From the NCBI RefSeq assembly GCF_014837035.1, contig NZ_JACSPS010000001.1:56374-120373 (forward strand): DNA of 64,000 nt, in the 5' to 3' direction. Within the stretch, counting starts at the first letter, position 1. Each line of letters starts with the position of its first letter. The notes under the pieces are model-generated. The model was given only the letters and a program-made list of their open reading frames with translations. It had not been told where the DNA came from and did not search any database. This document shows positions 43,320 through 52,477 of this stretch, piece after piece. The position numbers were made by a program, and so were the translations under genes. Source of the stretch: Kaistella pullorum (lineage in GTDB: Bacteria > Bacteroidota > Bacteroidia > Flavobacteriales > Weeksellaceae).

Positions 43320-44348
43320 TTAAATGATATTAACTTCTCTTTCCAGAGTTATCCCAAACTTATCTTCCACAGAATCAATGATTTTCTGCGAGAATTCAAA
43401 TATTTCGGCACCGCCCGCCTGGCCAGTTTTGTTCACGATGACCAATGCCTGCAAATGATGTGATGCTACATTGCCAATCTCTTTCCCTTTCCAGCCGCAC
43501 TGTTCTATCAGCCAACCTGCGGGTACTTTTACCCATTGTCCGGCAGCATAACCCGGAATCTCCGGAAATTTCTGTTGCAGCGCCTCAAATGCAGACTTTG
43601 AAATGGTCGGATTTTTAAAGAAACTCCCCGCATTACCAAGCAGTTTCGGATCCGGCAACTTACTTTGACGGATACTGATCACTGCATCTGAAACATCCCG
43701 AATCGTCGGATCCGTGATATTCTGTCGCTCCAATTCTGATTTTATTGCACCGTATTCAATGCGGATCACGTGATTTTTCATCGTGAGTCTGAACGTCACA
43801 TCCAGAATCACATACTTTCCTTTTCCCTCGTTTTTGAAAATGGAATCCCGGTAACCGAATTTACATTCTGCACTATCAAAAGTTTCAGTCTTTAAAGTTT
43901 CCAGATTCAGCACCGTACACTTTTCGCACACATCTTTGATCTCAACGCCATACGCCCCGATATTCTGCATTGGCGAAGTACCAACATTCCCGGGGATCAG
44001 CGACAGATTCTCGAGTCCACCATAGCCCTGTTCAAGACAGAACAGAACGAACGAATGCCAGTTTTCACCTGCGGCTGCGGTCACCAACACCTCATTTTCG
44101 CTTACAGCTTCTTCGGATATTCCTTTTAAAATAAGGTGAATGACAAGTCCTTCATAATCTTTTGTAAAGAGGATATTGCTGCCACCACCAAGAAAAAGCG
44201 GCTTTATATCTAAATTACCCTTCTGCCGGACAGATTCCAGGACTCCGATGAGTTCATCCGTCGAAGAAACCGCTGCAAAATACCTTGCAGCCACGTCCAC
44301 ACCGAACGTGTTATAATCTTTTAAAGAAAAATTTTCGTAGATTTTCAT
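43320..44348 (-). CDS. murB: UDP-N-acetylenolpyruvoylglucosamine reductase
   Basis: A 342-residue FAD enzyme that makes UDP-N-acetylmuramate. FLGGGSNILFTKDYEGLVI, YGGLENLSLIPGNVGTSPMQNIGAYG and GNAGSFFKNP (with the catalytic Ser) are all present; this is the longer, type I (E. coli-like) MurB. It is flanked by hairpin terminators and is probably its own unit. Confidence 0.97.
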   Translation of the reverse strand: MKIYENFSLKDYNTFGVDVAARYFAAVSSTDELIGVLESVRQKGNLDIKPLFLGGGSNILFTKDYEGLVIHLILKGISEEAVSENEVLVTAAAGENWHSFVLFCLEQGYGGLENLSLIPGNVGTSPMQNIGAYGVEIKDVCEKCTVLNLETLKTETFDSAECKFGYRDSIFKNEGKGKYVILDVTFRLTMKNHVIRIEYGAIKSELERQNITDPTIRDVSDAVISIRQSKLPDPKLLGNAGSFFKNPTISKSAFEALQQKFPEIPGYAAGQWVKVPAGWLIEQCGWKGKEIGNVASHHLQALVIVNKTGQAGGAEIFEFSQKIIDSVEDKFGITLEREVNII

Positions 44349-44386
44349 TAAAAATGTTTCGCAAATTTACGCACTTTTACTACACA

Positions 44387-44415
44387 AAAAAGCCACGCAC
44401 AATTCGTGGCTTTTT
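44387..44415 (-). terminator. Terminator between the aminotransferase and murB
   Basis: A perfect 11-bp stem (44387-44397 with 44405-44415) with a 7-base loop, A-rich and T-rich on its two sides, 12 bases beyond the stop of the aminotransferase gene and before the murB start. Confidence 0.85.
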
Positions 44416-44426
44416 AGAATTAAGTG

Positions 44427-45626
44427 CTAATCGTGCCTTGTATATTTTTGTAAGGCATCGCTCAGCAGTTCCACGCTTCGCCGCAGGTCCTCTTCTTTCA
44501 GTACATACGCTACGCGCACCTGTTTCTTCCCGAGCTTTGGATCGCTGTAGAACCCGCTCATTGGCGCTACCATAACGGTTTCATTGTTGTTGGAATAGCT
44601 TTCGAGCAGCCACTGCGCAAAATCATCAGTGTCATCAACCGGAAGCTCCGCCACGCAGTAAAACGCACCTTTAGGTTTCGGGCAGATCACGCCCGGAATT
44701 CCGTTTAGGAGTTCTACCAGTAGATTTCGGCGCTTCGTATATTCTTCGCGAACCTGAAGGATGTACGCGGTATCATTGTGATGCGCCGCCGTGGCTGCAA
44801 TCTGGCCCAAAAGAACCGGACTGAGCCTTGCCTGCGCAAAAAGCATCGCAGCGTCGCGTATTTTTTTAGAACGTGTGATCATGCAACCTATCCGAGCACC
44901 ACACATTGAGTATCTTTTAGATTCTGAATCAATTATAATACAGTTTTCAGCCAATTCCCTGAATTCAAGCATGGAAACAGGCTGCTGTCCGTCATACACA
45001 TATTCACGGTAAACCTCGTCAGAGATCACTACAATGTCATGCCTCAGCGCTATTTCAGCCAGTTTCTGCAACTCCTCGCGCGTGTAAAGGTAGCCGCTCG
45101 GGTTCCCCGGGTTACAGATGATGATCGCCCGCGTTTTATCGGTAATTTTTTTTTCGAAATCTTCAATCGGCGGCAACGCAAAACCCGTGTCGATCGTCGA
45201 AGGAACTGCAACTACATTTACGTTGAAAGTGCTTGTGAAACCGTTATAATTTGCATAATACGGCTCCGGAATGATCACCTCATCACCGTCATCGCAAAGT
45301 GTGGAAATCGCAAAGTTCAAAGCCTCAGATCCACCGTTGGTCACCATAAAATGGCTCGTGTCCAGATCCTTAAATCCGAGCGTATGATAATAATCTTTCA
45401 GCGCAGTGCGGTATTCCAGGTTTCCTTCAGAAAGCGCATATTCCATGACTTTCAGGTCAATATTTTTTATCGCGTTCAGCGCGGTTTCGGGTGTAGCAAT
45501 ATCCGGTTGCCCAATGTTCAGGTGGTACACTTTCACTCCGTTCTGTTTGGCCAGCAGAGCATAAGGAACCAGTTTCCGAACCGGTGAAGCCGGCATTTTC
45601 TGCGCGCGCTGTGATATATTTGGCAT
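44427..45626 (-). CDS. Class I/II pyridoxal phosphate aminotransferase (AspC/AlaT-like)
   Basis: A 399-residue fold-type I aminotransferase. NIGQPDIATPE opens the substrate site; TNGGSEALN, NPGNPSGYLYT and VISDEVYREYVYDG are the PLP-binding stretches; SKRYSMCGARIG holds the Schiff-base Lys and Arg. The family includes aspartate, alanine and aromatic transaminases, and I cannot fix the substrate. Followed by a terminator; the upstream region contains a REP-like hairpin. Confidence 0.92.
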   Translation of the reverse strand: MPNISQRAQKMPASPVRKLVPYALLAKQNGVKVYHLNIGQPDIATPETALNAIKNIDLKVMEYALSEGNLEYRTALKDYYHTLGFKDLDTSHFMVTNGGSEALNFAISTLCDDGDEVIIPEPYYANYNGFTSTFNVNVVAVPSTIDTGFALPPIEDFEKKITDKTRAIIICNPGNPSGYLYTREELQKLAEIALRHDIVVISDEVYREYVYDGQQPVSMLEFRELAENCIIIDSESKRYSMCGARIGCMITRSKKIRDAAMLFAQARLSPVLLGQIAATAAHHNDTAYILQVREEYTKRRNLLVELLNGIPGVICPKPKGAFYCVAELPVDDTDDFAQWLLESYSNNNETVMVAPMSGFYSDPKLGKKQVRVAYVLKEEDLRRSVELLSDALQKYTRHD

Positions 45627-45712
45627 AAATCGACTTTTTTACAAAATTAGACAAATTTTCAGGAGCTACAAAAGCAGAAACCTGTCCGCAAGATCTACCG
45701 GCTCTCTGCTGC

Positions 45713-45740
45713 AATCTTTTTTGCTTCGCAAAAAAGGATT
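45713..45740. repeat. REP-like hairpin in the 45627-45891 gap
   Basis: A near-perfect 12-bp inverted repeat with one bulged base and a TTC loop (45716-45724 with 45728-45736 perfect; outer AAT/ATT pairs). It is set in a purine/pyrimidine-biased stretch with GCTGC on both sides. It has no T run in the right place, so it is not a normal terminator. It resembles palindromic extragenic repeats of flavobacterial genomes, from memory. Confidence 0.5.
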
Positions 45741-45891
45741 TCCGCTGCGATCCGGGCTAAAATTACGGGTGATTCTCTTTCGGTAGGTGGTCCTGAATCT
45801 TAAAAACTCACCTGGTAAAAATTAAAAAAATTGTTAAAATTATCTTAAAATTGGCACAGAAATTACTGATTGCATTTAAACACAAAAGACG

Positions 45892-46815
45892 GTGATACGA
45901 CATTTATTAGTTCTTCTCATTTTTTTGCCTTTACTTCTAAGCGCGCAAAACAAGGCAGGCGTGCACCTCAAGCGCGACTGGAAAACTTCGAAAATTTTCA
46001 AAGGGAGTATAGCCGGCAAACCAATCACCTTAAATCTCGAATACGCTACGCATTCCGGTTGGAATGATAAAGTGTATTCGGTTCAGGGATACTATTATTA
46101 CGACACTTTTAAACAAAAGATTCCACTCGCAGGATTTTATAATGGTGATTTACTGCTTTACAATTTCGGTGCAATCCATCCGCAACTGTCAAAGCAACTG
46201 CTTGCTGAAGAATTGTTCTGCTATACTTCACCCTGCCCGGCATACAAACCTTTAAAAGAACTTTTTAAGATTGCTCAAAGCAATAAAAATTACCAGAACG
46301 GCACACTTCAGGTGAATGGGAAAAAGTATGCGGTGTCAATCAAAGACTCTTCCTTAGACCTAACCCCACGTGATGAATGGCTATTACTGCCAAATGGCAA
46401 AAAGTACAATCTTCGGAATCTAATAGATGAATTTGGCGGCAACGTGGTCATTGCGTCGTACGAAGACAGTCGTGAAAATCGGGTCCTGCTGCAATTTGAA
46501 CGTGATTCAAATTTTAACAAACAGGGTTTTTGCGGAGCCTCACCGCCCGACAAAGGCTTCCGTCTGCTTACTTTTGACAAAAACTGGAAATTCAAAGCGG
46601 TTTCATCCTATGTGCTGTCTGGTTGCAGGGAGGATGCCGTTTTCATGGGCGAGAAAAAGACAAAGCACATCGGAATCAAGGCTTATTATGTGGCGCAGCA
46701 TGAAGTACTAAATCTTCTGGTTGTGAATCTTCGTAACTCTTCCATCATTTTTAAAAAACTTGTTTCACCTTACGACCCGTACGCGGAACCATTTAAGGGG
46801 CTGAATGTTAATTAA
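45892..46815 (+). CDS. Exported protein of unknown function
   Basis: A 307-residue exported protein, apparently starting at a GTG (no ATG in frame nearby) with a signal peptide of residues 1-18 ending in LLLSAQ. The rest has alternating beta-strand segments; CYTSPCP near residue 112, CGASPPDKG near 214 and SGCRED near 243 give several Cys. I do not recognise a family. Followed by a strong terminator; it stands alone between two divergent or convergent units. Confidence 0.7.
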   Translation: MIRHLLVLLIFLPLLLSAQNKAGVHLKRDWKTSKIFKGSIAGKPITLNLEYATHSGWNDKVYSVQGYYYYDTFKQKIPLAGFYNGDLLLYNFGAIHPQLSKQLLAEELFCYTSPCPAYKPLKELFKIAQSNKNYQNGTLQVNGKKYAVSIKDSSLDLTPRDEWLLLPNGKKYNLRNLIDEFGGNVVIASYEDSRENRVLLQFERDSNFNKQGFCGASPPDKGFRLLTFDKNWKFKAVSSYVLSGCREDAVFMGEKKTKHIGIKAYYVAQHEVLNLLVVNLRNSSIIFKKLVSPYDPYAEPFKGLNVN

Positions 46816-46822
46816 TTACCAT

Positions 46823-46860
46823 AAAAACAGCCGCTCCAAAGACTGAAGTGGCTGTTTTTT
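46823..46860. terminator. Bidirectional terminator between 45892-46815 and the M3 peptidase gene
   Basis: A 10-bp stem (46823-46832 with 46850-46859) with A and T runs on its two sides, between two convergent genes. Confidence 0.8.
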
Positions 46861-46880
46861 ATCTGAGCAATTAACTGGAA

Positions 46881-49025
46881 TTACTTAGTTATAAATCCTT
46901 TGTTTTTAAGTAACGGTTTGATATCCGGAGTTCTGCCCGTGAAATCTTTATACGCCTGATTCAGATCCACAGAATTGCCGACGGAAAGGATATGTTTCCT
47001 GAAACGGTCGCCGTTCTCGCGCGTCATTCCGCCGTTGGTAGTGATCCAGTCCCAGGCATCTGCGTTCAGCAAATCGCTCCACATGTAAGCATAATAACCT
47101 GCCGAATATCCGCCGCCCCAAATGTGCGCAAAATACGGAGAATGGTATCTTGGCGGCACTTCTTTAAGGTTGAAGCCATATTTAGCCAAAACATTTTTCT
47201 CAAATTCCAAAGTCGGCTTAAACTGTGATTCATCCGTCACCGAATGCCAGTTCATATCGATTGTAGCCGCAGAAACCAACTCTGTTGTAGAATATCCCTG
47301 GTTAAACGATGCTGCTTTCTTGATCTTATCTACCAAAGCCTGTGGCATCGGCTGTTTTGTCTGATAATGGATCGCATAATTCTTCAGGACAGAAGGTTCA
47401 AGCGCAAAGAATTCATTGATCTGCGACGGGAATTCTACAAAATCACGTGGCGTGTTGGTTCCCGAGATTGAAACGTATTTCTGGTCTGCGAAAAGCCCGT
47501 GGAGTGTATGGCCAAACTCGTGGAACATCGTAGAGACATCATCATAAGAAATCAGCGAAGGTTTGCCCGCAGCCGGTTTCTGGTAATTGAAAACGTTTAC
47601 GATAACCGGTTTTTGGTTTAAAAGATGCGACTGCTCCACGAAATTGCTCATCCACGCACCACCGTTTTTGTTGCTGCGTGTATAGAAATCGAGGTAATAA
47701 AGCGCCATTGACTTTCCGTCGTTATCAAAAACTTCGTACGCTACTACATCCGGATGATAAACCGGCAGATCTTTTCTTTCTTTGAATGTGATACCGTAGA
47801 ACTTTTCAGCGGCATAAAAAACTCCTTTTTCCAGAACGGTGGAAACTTCAAAATAAGGTTTGATCTCATTCTCATCCAAATCATACTTGGCTTTTCTTAC
47901 CTGCTCCGAATAGAAATTCCAGTCCCACGGCTCTACTTTGAATCCGCCTTTCTGTTGGTCAATCAACGCCTGAATCTCATCACTCTCACGTTTTGCGGTG
48001 GCAACTGCCGGCGTAGCCAACTGCGCCAAAAGCTTCATTGCATTTTCCGGTGTTTTAGCCATTTGGTCCTGAAGTTTCCATTCTGCAAACGATTTTTTAC
48101 CGGAAAGCTGTGCTTTTTGCAGTCGGAGCCGTGCCTGTCTTTCGATGATGTCGCGCGTGTCATCAGCATTGCCTTTTTCTGCGCGGTACCACGATGCTTT
48201 GAACAACTTTTCGCGCGTCGCACGGTTTTTCAAATTCTGAAGAAGTGGCTGCTGTGTAGTATTTAATAATGTCAAAAGATATTTTCCTTCATGGCCGGCA
48301 TCTTTTGCATCTGCGGCCGCAGCAGCGATTTCGTCCGCGGACAGTCCGTCAAGTTCCTTTACATCAGAAATAAGCACAGCGCCATTTTTCCTCGCGTCCA
48401 AAAGGCGGCTTGTAAACTGCGTAGAAAGCGTCGCCAGTTCTTCGTTGATTTTCTTCACCTTGGCTTTATTTTCAGGCGAAAGGTTTGCACCGGCGATTTC
48501 GAAATTGGTTTTGTAAAGTTCAACCATCCGTTTCTCTTCAGCTCCCAATGGCGCTGTATCAATGGCCTTTATTCTGGCGTAAAGTTCTTCATTGAGCAAG
48601 ATCTTATCGCTAAGACCTGAAAAAATCGGTGCGTACTCTTCTTCCAGTTTCTGCAGTTCCGGATTGGTGTTTGAACCTGTCAGGTTATAAAAGACAATCT
48701 GCGCACGCTTCAGGATCTCGCCGCTGTTTTCAATGGCTAAAATTGTGTTGCCAAAAGTAGGCGTATCCGGGTTTTTAGCAATTTGTTCGATCTCTGCGAG
48801 CTGAACTTTCATTCCGTAATCAAAGGCGGGTTTGAAATGTTCAACTTTGATCTTGTCAAATTCCGGCGCCTGATACTGCAGTGTACTTTTCTTCATGAAA
48901 GGATTTGAGGCCAGGCTGGCGTCCGGTGTGGGGATTTCGGTTGCGGAAGTAGTCTTATTCATAGTGGAACAGGCCGAGGTGACAACCAAAGAGGAAATCA
49001 GCAGGGCTGAAGTAATATTTTTCAT
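46881..49025 (-). CDS. M3 family metallopeptidase lipoprotein (Dcp-like)
   Basis: A 714-residue zinc peptidase. The lipobox VTSAC in the signal peptide predicts a lipoprotein. The metal motif HEFGH is at 502-506 with the third ligand Glu near 531. Members of the peptidyl-dipeptidase Dcp and oligopeptidase A branch cut short peptides. The lipoprotein form places it at the cell envelope, where it may act on peptides entering the periplasm. Full family length. It starts 61 bases from the divergent DUF2807 gene. Confidence 0.94.
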   Translation of the reverse strand: MKNITSALLISSLVVTSACSTMNKTTSATEIPTPDASLASNPFMKKSTLQYQAPEFDKIKVEHFKPAFDYGMKVQLAEIEQIAKNPDTPTFGNTILAIENSGEILKRAQIVFYNLTGSNTNPELQKLEEEYAPIFSGLSDKILLNEELYARIKAIDTAPLGAEEKRMVELYKTNFEIAGANLSPENKAKVKKINEELATLSTQFTSRLLDARKNGAVLISDVKELDGLSADEIAAAAADAKDAGHEGKYLLTLLNTTQQPLLQNLKNRATREKLFKASWYRAEKGNADDTRDIIERQARLRLQKAQLSGKKSFAEWKLQDQMAKTPENAMKLLAQLATPAVATAKRESDEIQALIDQQKGGFKVEPWDWNFYSEQVRKAKYDLDENEIKPYFEVSTVLEKGVFYAAEKFYGITFKERKDLPVYHPDVVAYEVFDNDGKSMALYYLDFYTRSNKNGGAWMSNFVEQSHLLNQKPVIVNVFNYQKPAAGKPSLISYDDVSTMFHEFGHTLHGLFADQKYVSISGTNTPRDFVEFPSQINEFFALEPSVLKNYAIHYQTKQPMPQALVDKIKKAASFNQGYSTTELVSAATIDMNWHSVTDESQFKPTLEFEKNVLAKYGFNLKEVPPRYHSPYFAHIWGGGYSAGYYAYMWSDLLNADAWDWITTNGGMTRENGDRFRKHILSVGNSVDLNQAYKDFTGRTPDIKPLLKNKGFITK

Positions 49026-49086
49026 TTATAAACGGTTAATTAAGGTAAAGATATTAATTTTAACTAAAATTAAAAACCACAAAACT

Positions 49087-49881
49087 ATGAGAACACTGAT
49101 CCTGCCGCTTTGTGCTGCACTCCTCCTACTGTCCTGCGATTCGAAGAATGAATCACCCATTTCAATAAATCTGAATCCGGGGAAAAGCGACAAGCCGGCA
49201 CGTACACAACAGCACGATATGGAATTTGATGAGATTAAAGTTTCGGAATCCATCAATGCAGAAATCGTGAAATCCGACGTTGAAAAAGTAGTGATTACAG
49301 CGCCCGCCAATATGTTGGATGATATTTTGGTCGAAAATGATAAAGGTGAACTTCATATACATTTCAAACCCGGCCTGAATCTGTCGGGGCGCAACGTGGC
49401 TGCAAAGATTTTCGCCCGCGATTTCTCGAAAGTAGAAGCCAATTCTTCGGCACGTATCACAATCAAAGATAAATTCACGCAGGACAGAACTGAAGTTGAA
49501 GTTTCAAGTTCGGCTCAAATTACCGGAGATCTTGAAGCGAACGATCTTTCGATTGAAGCATCGAGCACAGGAACTTTCACCGGAAAAGTTTGGGCTGTAA
49601 ACCTGGAAGCGGATGCCAGCTCATCCGGAAAAATAGACATCTCAGGCAAGACAAAACTGGCAGATTTGCACGCGTCATCTTCAGGTACCATCGCAGCTAA
49701 AGATTTTACTGCGCAAAATGCGGAAATAAAAGCTTCAAGTGGCGGAAATGTTCGTGCCGGTGTTTCGGATGTGCTGAATGCGGAAGCGAGCTCGGGTGGC
49801 AGCATCAGTGTACTGAAAAAAGGAAATCTGCAGGTCGCCAGCCAGAATGAGAACAGCGGCGGAAATATTTCTGTTCAGTAA
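49087..49881 (+). CDS. DUF2807 (GIN domain) lipoprotein
   Basis: A 264-residue lipoprotein with start at 49087 (lipobox LLLLSC); a longer frame upstream lies antisense to the M3 peptidase gene. The body is a right-handed beta-helix type repeat, with strongly repeated ASSSG, SSAQ and ASSGG turns (residues about 125-255). DUF2807 is the auto-transporter-like head GIN domain; role unknown. It is convergent with the TPM operon and followed by a hairpin. Confidence 0.88.
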   Translation: MRTLILPLCAALLLLSCDSKNESPISINLNPGKSDKPARTQQHDMEFDEIKVSESINAEIVKSDVEKVVITAPANMLDDILVENDKGELHIHFKPGLNLSGRNVAAKIFARDFSKVEANSSARITIKDKFTQDRTEVEVSSSAQITGDLEANDLSIEASSTGTFTGKVWAVNLEADASSSGKIDISGKTKLADLHASSSGTIAAKDFTAQNAEIKASSGGNVRAGVSDVLNAEASSGGSISVLKKGNLQVASQNENSGGNISVQ

Positions 49882-49902
49882 TTAGATTTAAATATTTAAA
49901 CC

Positions 49903-49952
49903 AAAAAAATCGCGCGACAATGCAGTTTTATAAAGCTTACATCGTCGCGCGA
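49903..49952 (-). terminator. Terminator after the lemA-TPM operon
   Basis: A 9-bp perfect G+C-rich stem (TCGCGCGAC at 49910-49918 with its complement at 49944-49952) plus an ATG/CAT extension, and seven T residues on the minus strand. The stem is long with a wide AT loop. Confidence 0.7.
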
Positions 49953-49990
49953 AATATTGATATCTATTAAAAGAAGGTGATTCAACCGGA

Positions 49991-50797
49991 TTACCAACCA
50001 CCGGACGCACCGCCGCCGCCGAAACTGCCGCCGCCACCAAATCCACCAAACCCACCGCCGGAACCGCCGCCAAAACCGCCACCTCCGAATCCGCCACCTC
50101 CAAAGCTTCCCGGGAAGGGGAAAAATCCGCCCGGATAGGTGCGCCGGCCACGCCTTGAAAGGATCACATCATCATCGTCACCATTTCTTCCGCCACCGCG
50201 GTTTCGGAAAAAGAAACTTAGGAAAATGATGATGAAAAATATGACAAGTAAAGTGCGGAAAGTACTTGCGCCTGCCTTTTGAGCGGGTTTCGCCACCGGT
50301 TTGAATTTGCCCTCTACCACTTCCATCAGCGCCGTGGTTCCACCATCAATTCCCTGGTAATAATTGCCCTGTTTGAAACTCGGCGTTACGATATAATCCA
50401 GGATTTGTCCTGCGACTGATGCGGTAAGATAGCGTTCAACGCCGCGTCCCTGCTGGATTGAAAACCTTCGGTCTTCCGCAGCGATTAGGAAGACGATACC
50501 GTTATCCTGCTCTTTTTCGCCGATCTTCCATTTTTCGCCGTACATGGTTGCGAGATAGTTCACATCTTCGCCTTTAGTGCTAGGAATGATGATCACGGAA
50601 ATCTCTGTGGAAGACGAATCGTAGAATTTGATCAGTTTTTGGTTCAGCAAATCTTCCTCCTGCGCACTCAGCAGATCTGCTTCATCGTAAATCGGATAAA
50701 GCAATGCCGGCTTTTTAGGCACGAGTTGCGCCCACACGGTGAGTGTGAGGCAGAAAAAGAAAAGCGTGATAAATTTAGTTCGAGAAGGTAATCTCAT
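49991..50797 (-). CDS. TPM domain protein with polyglycine tail
   Basis: A 268-residue protein with a signal peptide ending in TVWAQ, a TPM domain (about 30-165; YDEADLLSAQEEDLL, DNGIVFLIAAEDRRFSIQQGRGVERYL), a single membrane helix (about 183-203), a basic stretch and a C-terminal region of about 45 residues made almost only of Gly, Phe and Ser. The tail resembles polyglycine membrane-associated TPM proteins (YgcG-like). It overlaps the upstream TPM gene by 23 bases and belongs to the lemA-TPM-TPM operon. Confidence 0.9.
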   Translation of the reverse strand: MRLPSRTKFITLFFFCLTLTVWAQLVPKKPALLYPIYDEADLLSAQEEDLLNQKLIKFYDSSSTEISVIIIPSTKGEDVNYLATMYGEKWKIGEKEQDNGIVFLIAAEDRRFSIQQGRGVERYLTASVAGQILDYIVTPSFKQGNYYQGIDGGTTALMEVVEGKFKPVAKPAQKAGASTFRTLLVIFFIIIFLSFFFRNRGGGRNGDDDDVILSRRGRRTYPGGFFPFPGSFGGGGFGGGGFGGGSGGGFGGFGGGGSFGGGGASGGW

Positions 50798-51206
50798 TAG
50801 AAAGTTCGTTAAAGTTTTCGCCGCTCACCGGGAAATGCTTTTTAAGCTCGTAACCTGTTTTAAAGATTCCGTTCCGCAATCCGTCATGGTAATTGCCTTT
50901 GGCAAATTCGGCCGTAATTTCATCATGAAGCCGGTCCCAGAAGGTTTGCCGCACTTTTTGATGAATTCCTTCATCACCGATGATCGTGAGATAATGCTCT
51001 TCAAAATTCACATGGAATAAGACCGCATTCTTTTCTGCTGTCTTGTTCTGGCACAGAGATTTGAATACATTGAATGCAATTTCCGCATTATTACCCCCGG
51101 AGTGTGAATCTATGTGCACGCGAATCTCGCCGGTAGAGTGATCCTCCGCTGACTGAATGGCTTCCACAAGGGAAGCCATTTGATATTCTGTGAGAAAGTT
51201 GCTCAT
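50775..51206 (-). CDS. TPM domain protein, cytoplasmic
   Basis: A 143-residue TPM (TLP18.3/Psb32/MOLO-1) protein with no signal peptide: STGEIRVHIDSH, FHVNFEEHYLTIIGDEGIHQKV, and FAKGNYHDGLRNGI match the domain. Its start overlaps the last base of lemA, and its end overlaps the next TPM gene. The order lemA, TPM, TPM with polyglycine is conserved in many bacteria; the joint role in envelope maintenance is suspected but unproven. Confidence 0.9.
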   Translation of the reverse strand: MSNFLTEYQMASLVEAIQSAEDHSTGEIRVHIDSHSGGNNAEIAFNVFKSLCQNKTAEKNAVLFHVNFEEHYLTIIGDEGIHQKVRQTFWDRLHDEITAEFAKGNYHDGLRNGIFKTGYELKKHFPVSGENFNELSNEITFSN

Positions 51207-51814
51207 TACTCAGTGAAAACTTCGGGCGCGTTTTCAGCACCTGCCGCAGCTTTGAAATATGGCTTTTCCTTAAAGTTGGTGAAATTCGCGAGGATATTGT
51301 TCGGGAATGTTTTAATGGAAGTGTTGTAATCCTGCGCGGCTTCATTGAAATAAACGGTTTCGCTTCGGATGCTGTTTTCAATCGCGGTATATTCCCGCTG
51401 GAAATTGATGTACTGCTGGTCAGCCTTCAGGTTCGGATAACTCTCTACCACGGCCATCAGCCTGCTGAGTGCTCCGCTGAGTTCACCCTGCGCCGCCTGG
51501 AATTTTGCGAGGTCAGCCTCGGTCATGTTGGTTGGATCAATATTGATCGAAGTCGCTTTGGAACGGGCTTCCACCACGTTCGTCAAGGTTTCTTTCTCGA
51601 ACTGTGCGTAAGATTTTACGGTTCTCTCAAGATTTGGGATCAGATTTGCACGTTTCTGATAAACGGTTTCCACATTAGACCATTTCGTGTTTACAGTCTG
51701 TTCTTTGGCCGTAAAGGTATTATAGCCATTTTTGCCCCAGAAAAATAAAACTACGGCGATTACAACCAGCGCGATCCCGATAGTTCCGGCGCTCATACAC
51801 CCTCTGTTTCTCAT
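51206..51814 (-). CDS. lemA: LemA family protein
   Basis: A 202-residue LemA: an N-terminal membrane segment (about 8-25, IGIALVVIAVVLFFWG), then a long helical domain with NTKWSNVETVYQKRANLIPNLERTVKSYAQFEKETL and FQREYTAIENSI, and a short disordered end. LemA and the two TPM genes follow as one operon. Divergent from folA with 76 bases between. Confidence 0.92.
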   Translation of the reverse strand: MRNRGCMSAGTIGIALVVIAVVLFFWGKNGYNTFTAKEQTVNTKWSNVETVYQKRANLIPNLERTVKSYAQFEKETLTNVVEARSKATSINIDPTNMTEADLAKFQAAQGELSGALSRLMAVVESYPNLKADQQYINFQREYTAIENSIRSETVYFNEAAQDYNTSIKTFPNNILANFTNFKEKPYFKAAAGAENAPEVFTE

Positions 51815-51890
51815 TGTTTAAATTTTTTAATGTTTATGATTGGCACCCAAATATACAAATTAAGTGCTAAATTTGCGAAAAACTGAGATA

Positions 51891-52385
51891 ATGGTAACGA
51901 TTGTGGTGGCAATGGGTTTTAAAAATGAAATAGGCGCTGGCAATCAGCTACTTTGGCACCTGCCGAAAGATTTAAAACATTTCAAGGAAATCACTTCCGG
52001 CCATCCAATCATCATGGGTCGTAAAACTTTCGAAAGTATCGGTAAACCGCTGCCAAACCGCACCAATATCGTAATTTCAAGACGGAACGACTGGTTTCAG
52101 GAAGGCATCCTGATCGTGGGCAGCATAAAAGAAGCTTTAAAATTCGCGAAGAAAATCGATGAAAACGTTTTTATAATTGGCGGAGGTGACATTTATAAGC
52201 AAACACTTGATGCGACGGACGTTTTGGAAGTAACCCGCGTAAATGCAGAACTCAAAGCCGACGTATTTTTCCCGGGGATTGATCCGAAGATCTGGTTAAA
52301 AACCTCTGAAACCTGCATCGGAAAAGATGAAAAACACGCCTATGATTTCTGTTTCGAACGTTGGGAACGGAAAGTTAAACTTTAA
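51891..52385 (+). CDS. folA: Dihydrofolate reductase
   Basis: A 164-residue DHFR that reduces dihydrofolate with NADPH. MVTIVVAMGFKNEIGAGNQLLWHLPKDLKHFKEITSGHPIIMGRKTFES shows the active-site Asp-equivalent region (WHLPKDL) and the NADPH region; IGGGDIYKQTLDATDVLEVTRV is the last conserved stretch. The start at 51891 fits the family. A -7 box TAAATTTG lies at 51868-51875. thyA is not adjacent. Confidence 0.95.
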   Translation: MVTIVVAMGFKNEIGAGNQLLWHLPKDLKHFKEITSGHPIIMGRKTFESIGKPLPNRTNIVISRRNDWFQEGILIVGSIKEALKFAKKIDENVFIIGGGDIYKQTLDATDVLEVTRVNAELKADVFFPGIDPKIWLKTSETCIGKDEKHAYDFCFERWERKVKL

Positions 52386-52429
52386 TTTGGACAAATAAAA
52401 AAGTCCGCCTTTTTAATCCTTAAATAAAA

Positions 52430-52460
52430 TTGCAGGCTTAAAACGGGAAATCTATCTTTG
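52430..52460 (+). promoter_or_regulatory. Promoter of the TPR-like membrane protein
   Basis: TTG at 52430-52432, a 20-base spacer and a full -7 match TATCTTTG at 52453-52460; the start codon follows 17 bases later. Confidence 0.6.
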
Positions 52461-52477
52461 CATTTTTTAAATTTAAG

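Noticed and set aside
48895-49086. Extended N-terminus of the DUF2807 protein
   Set aside because: The 64 extra residues are antisense to the M3 peptidase gene, and the lipoprotein signal starts at 49087.
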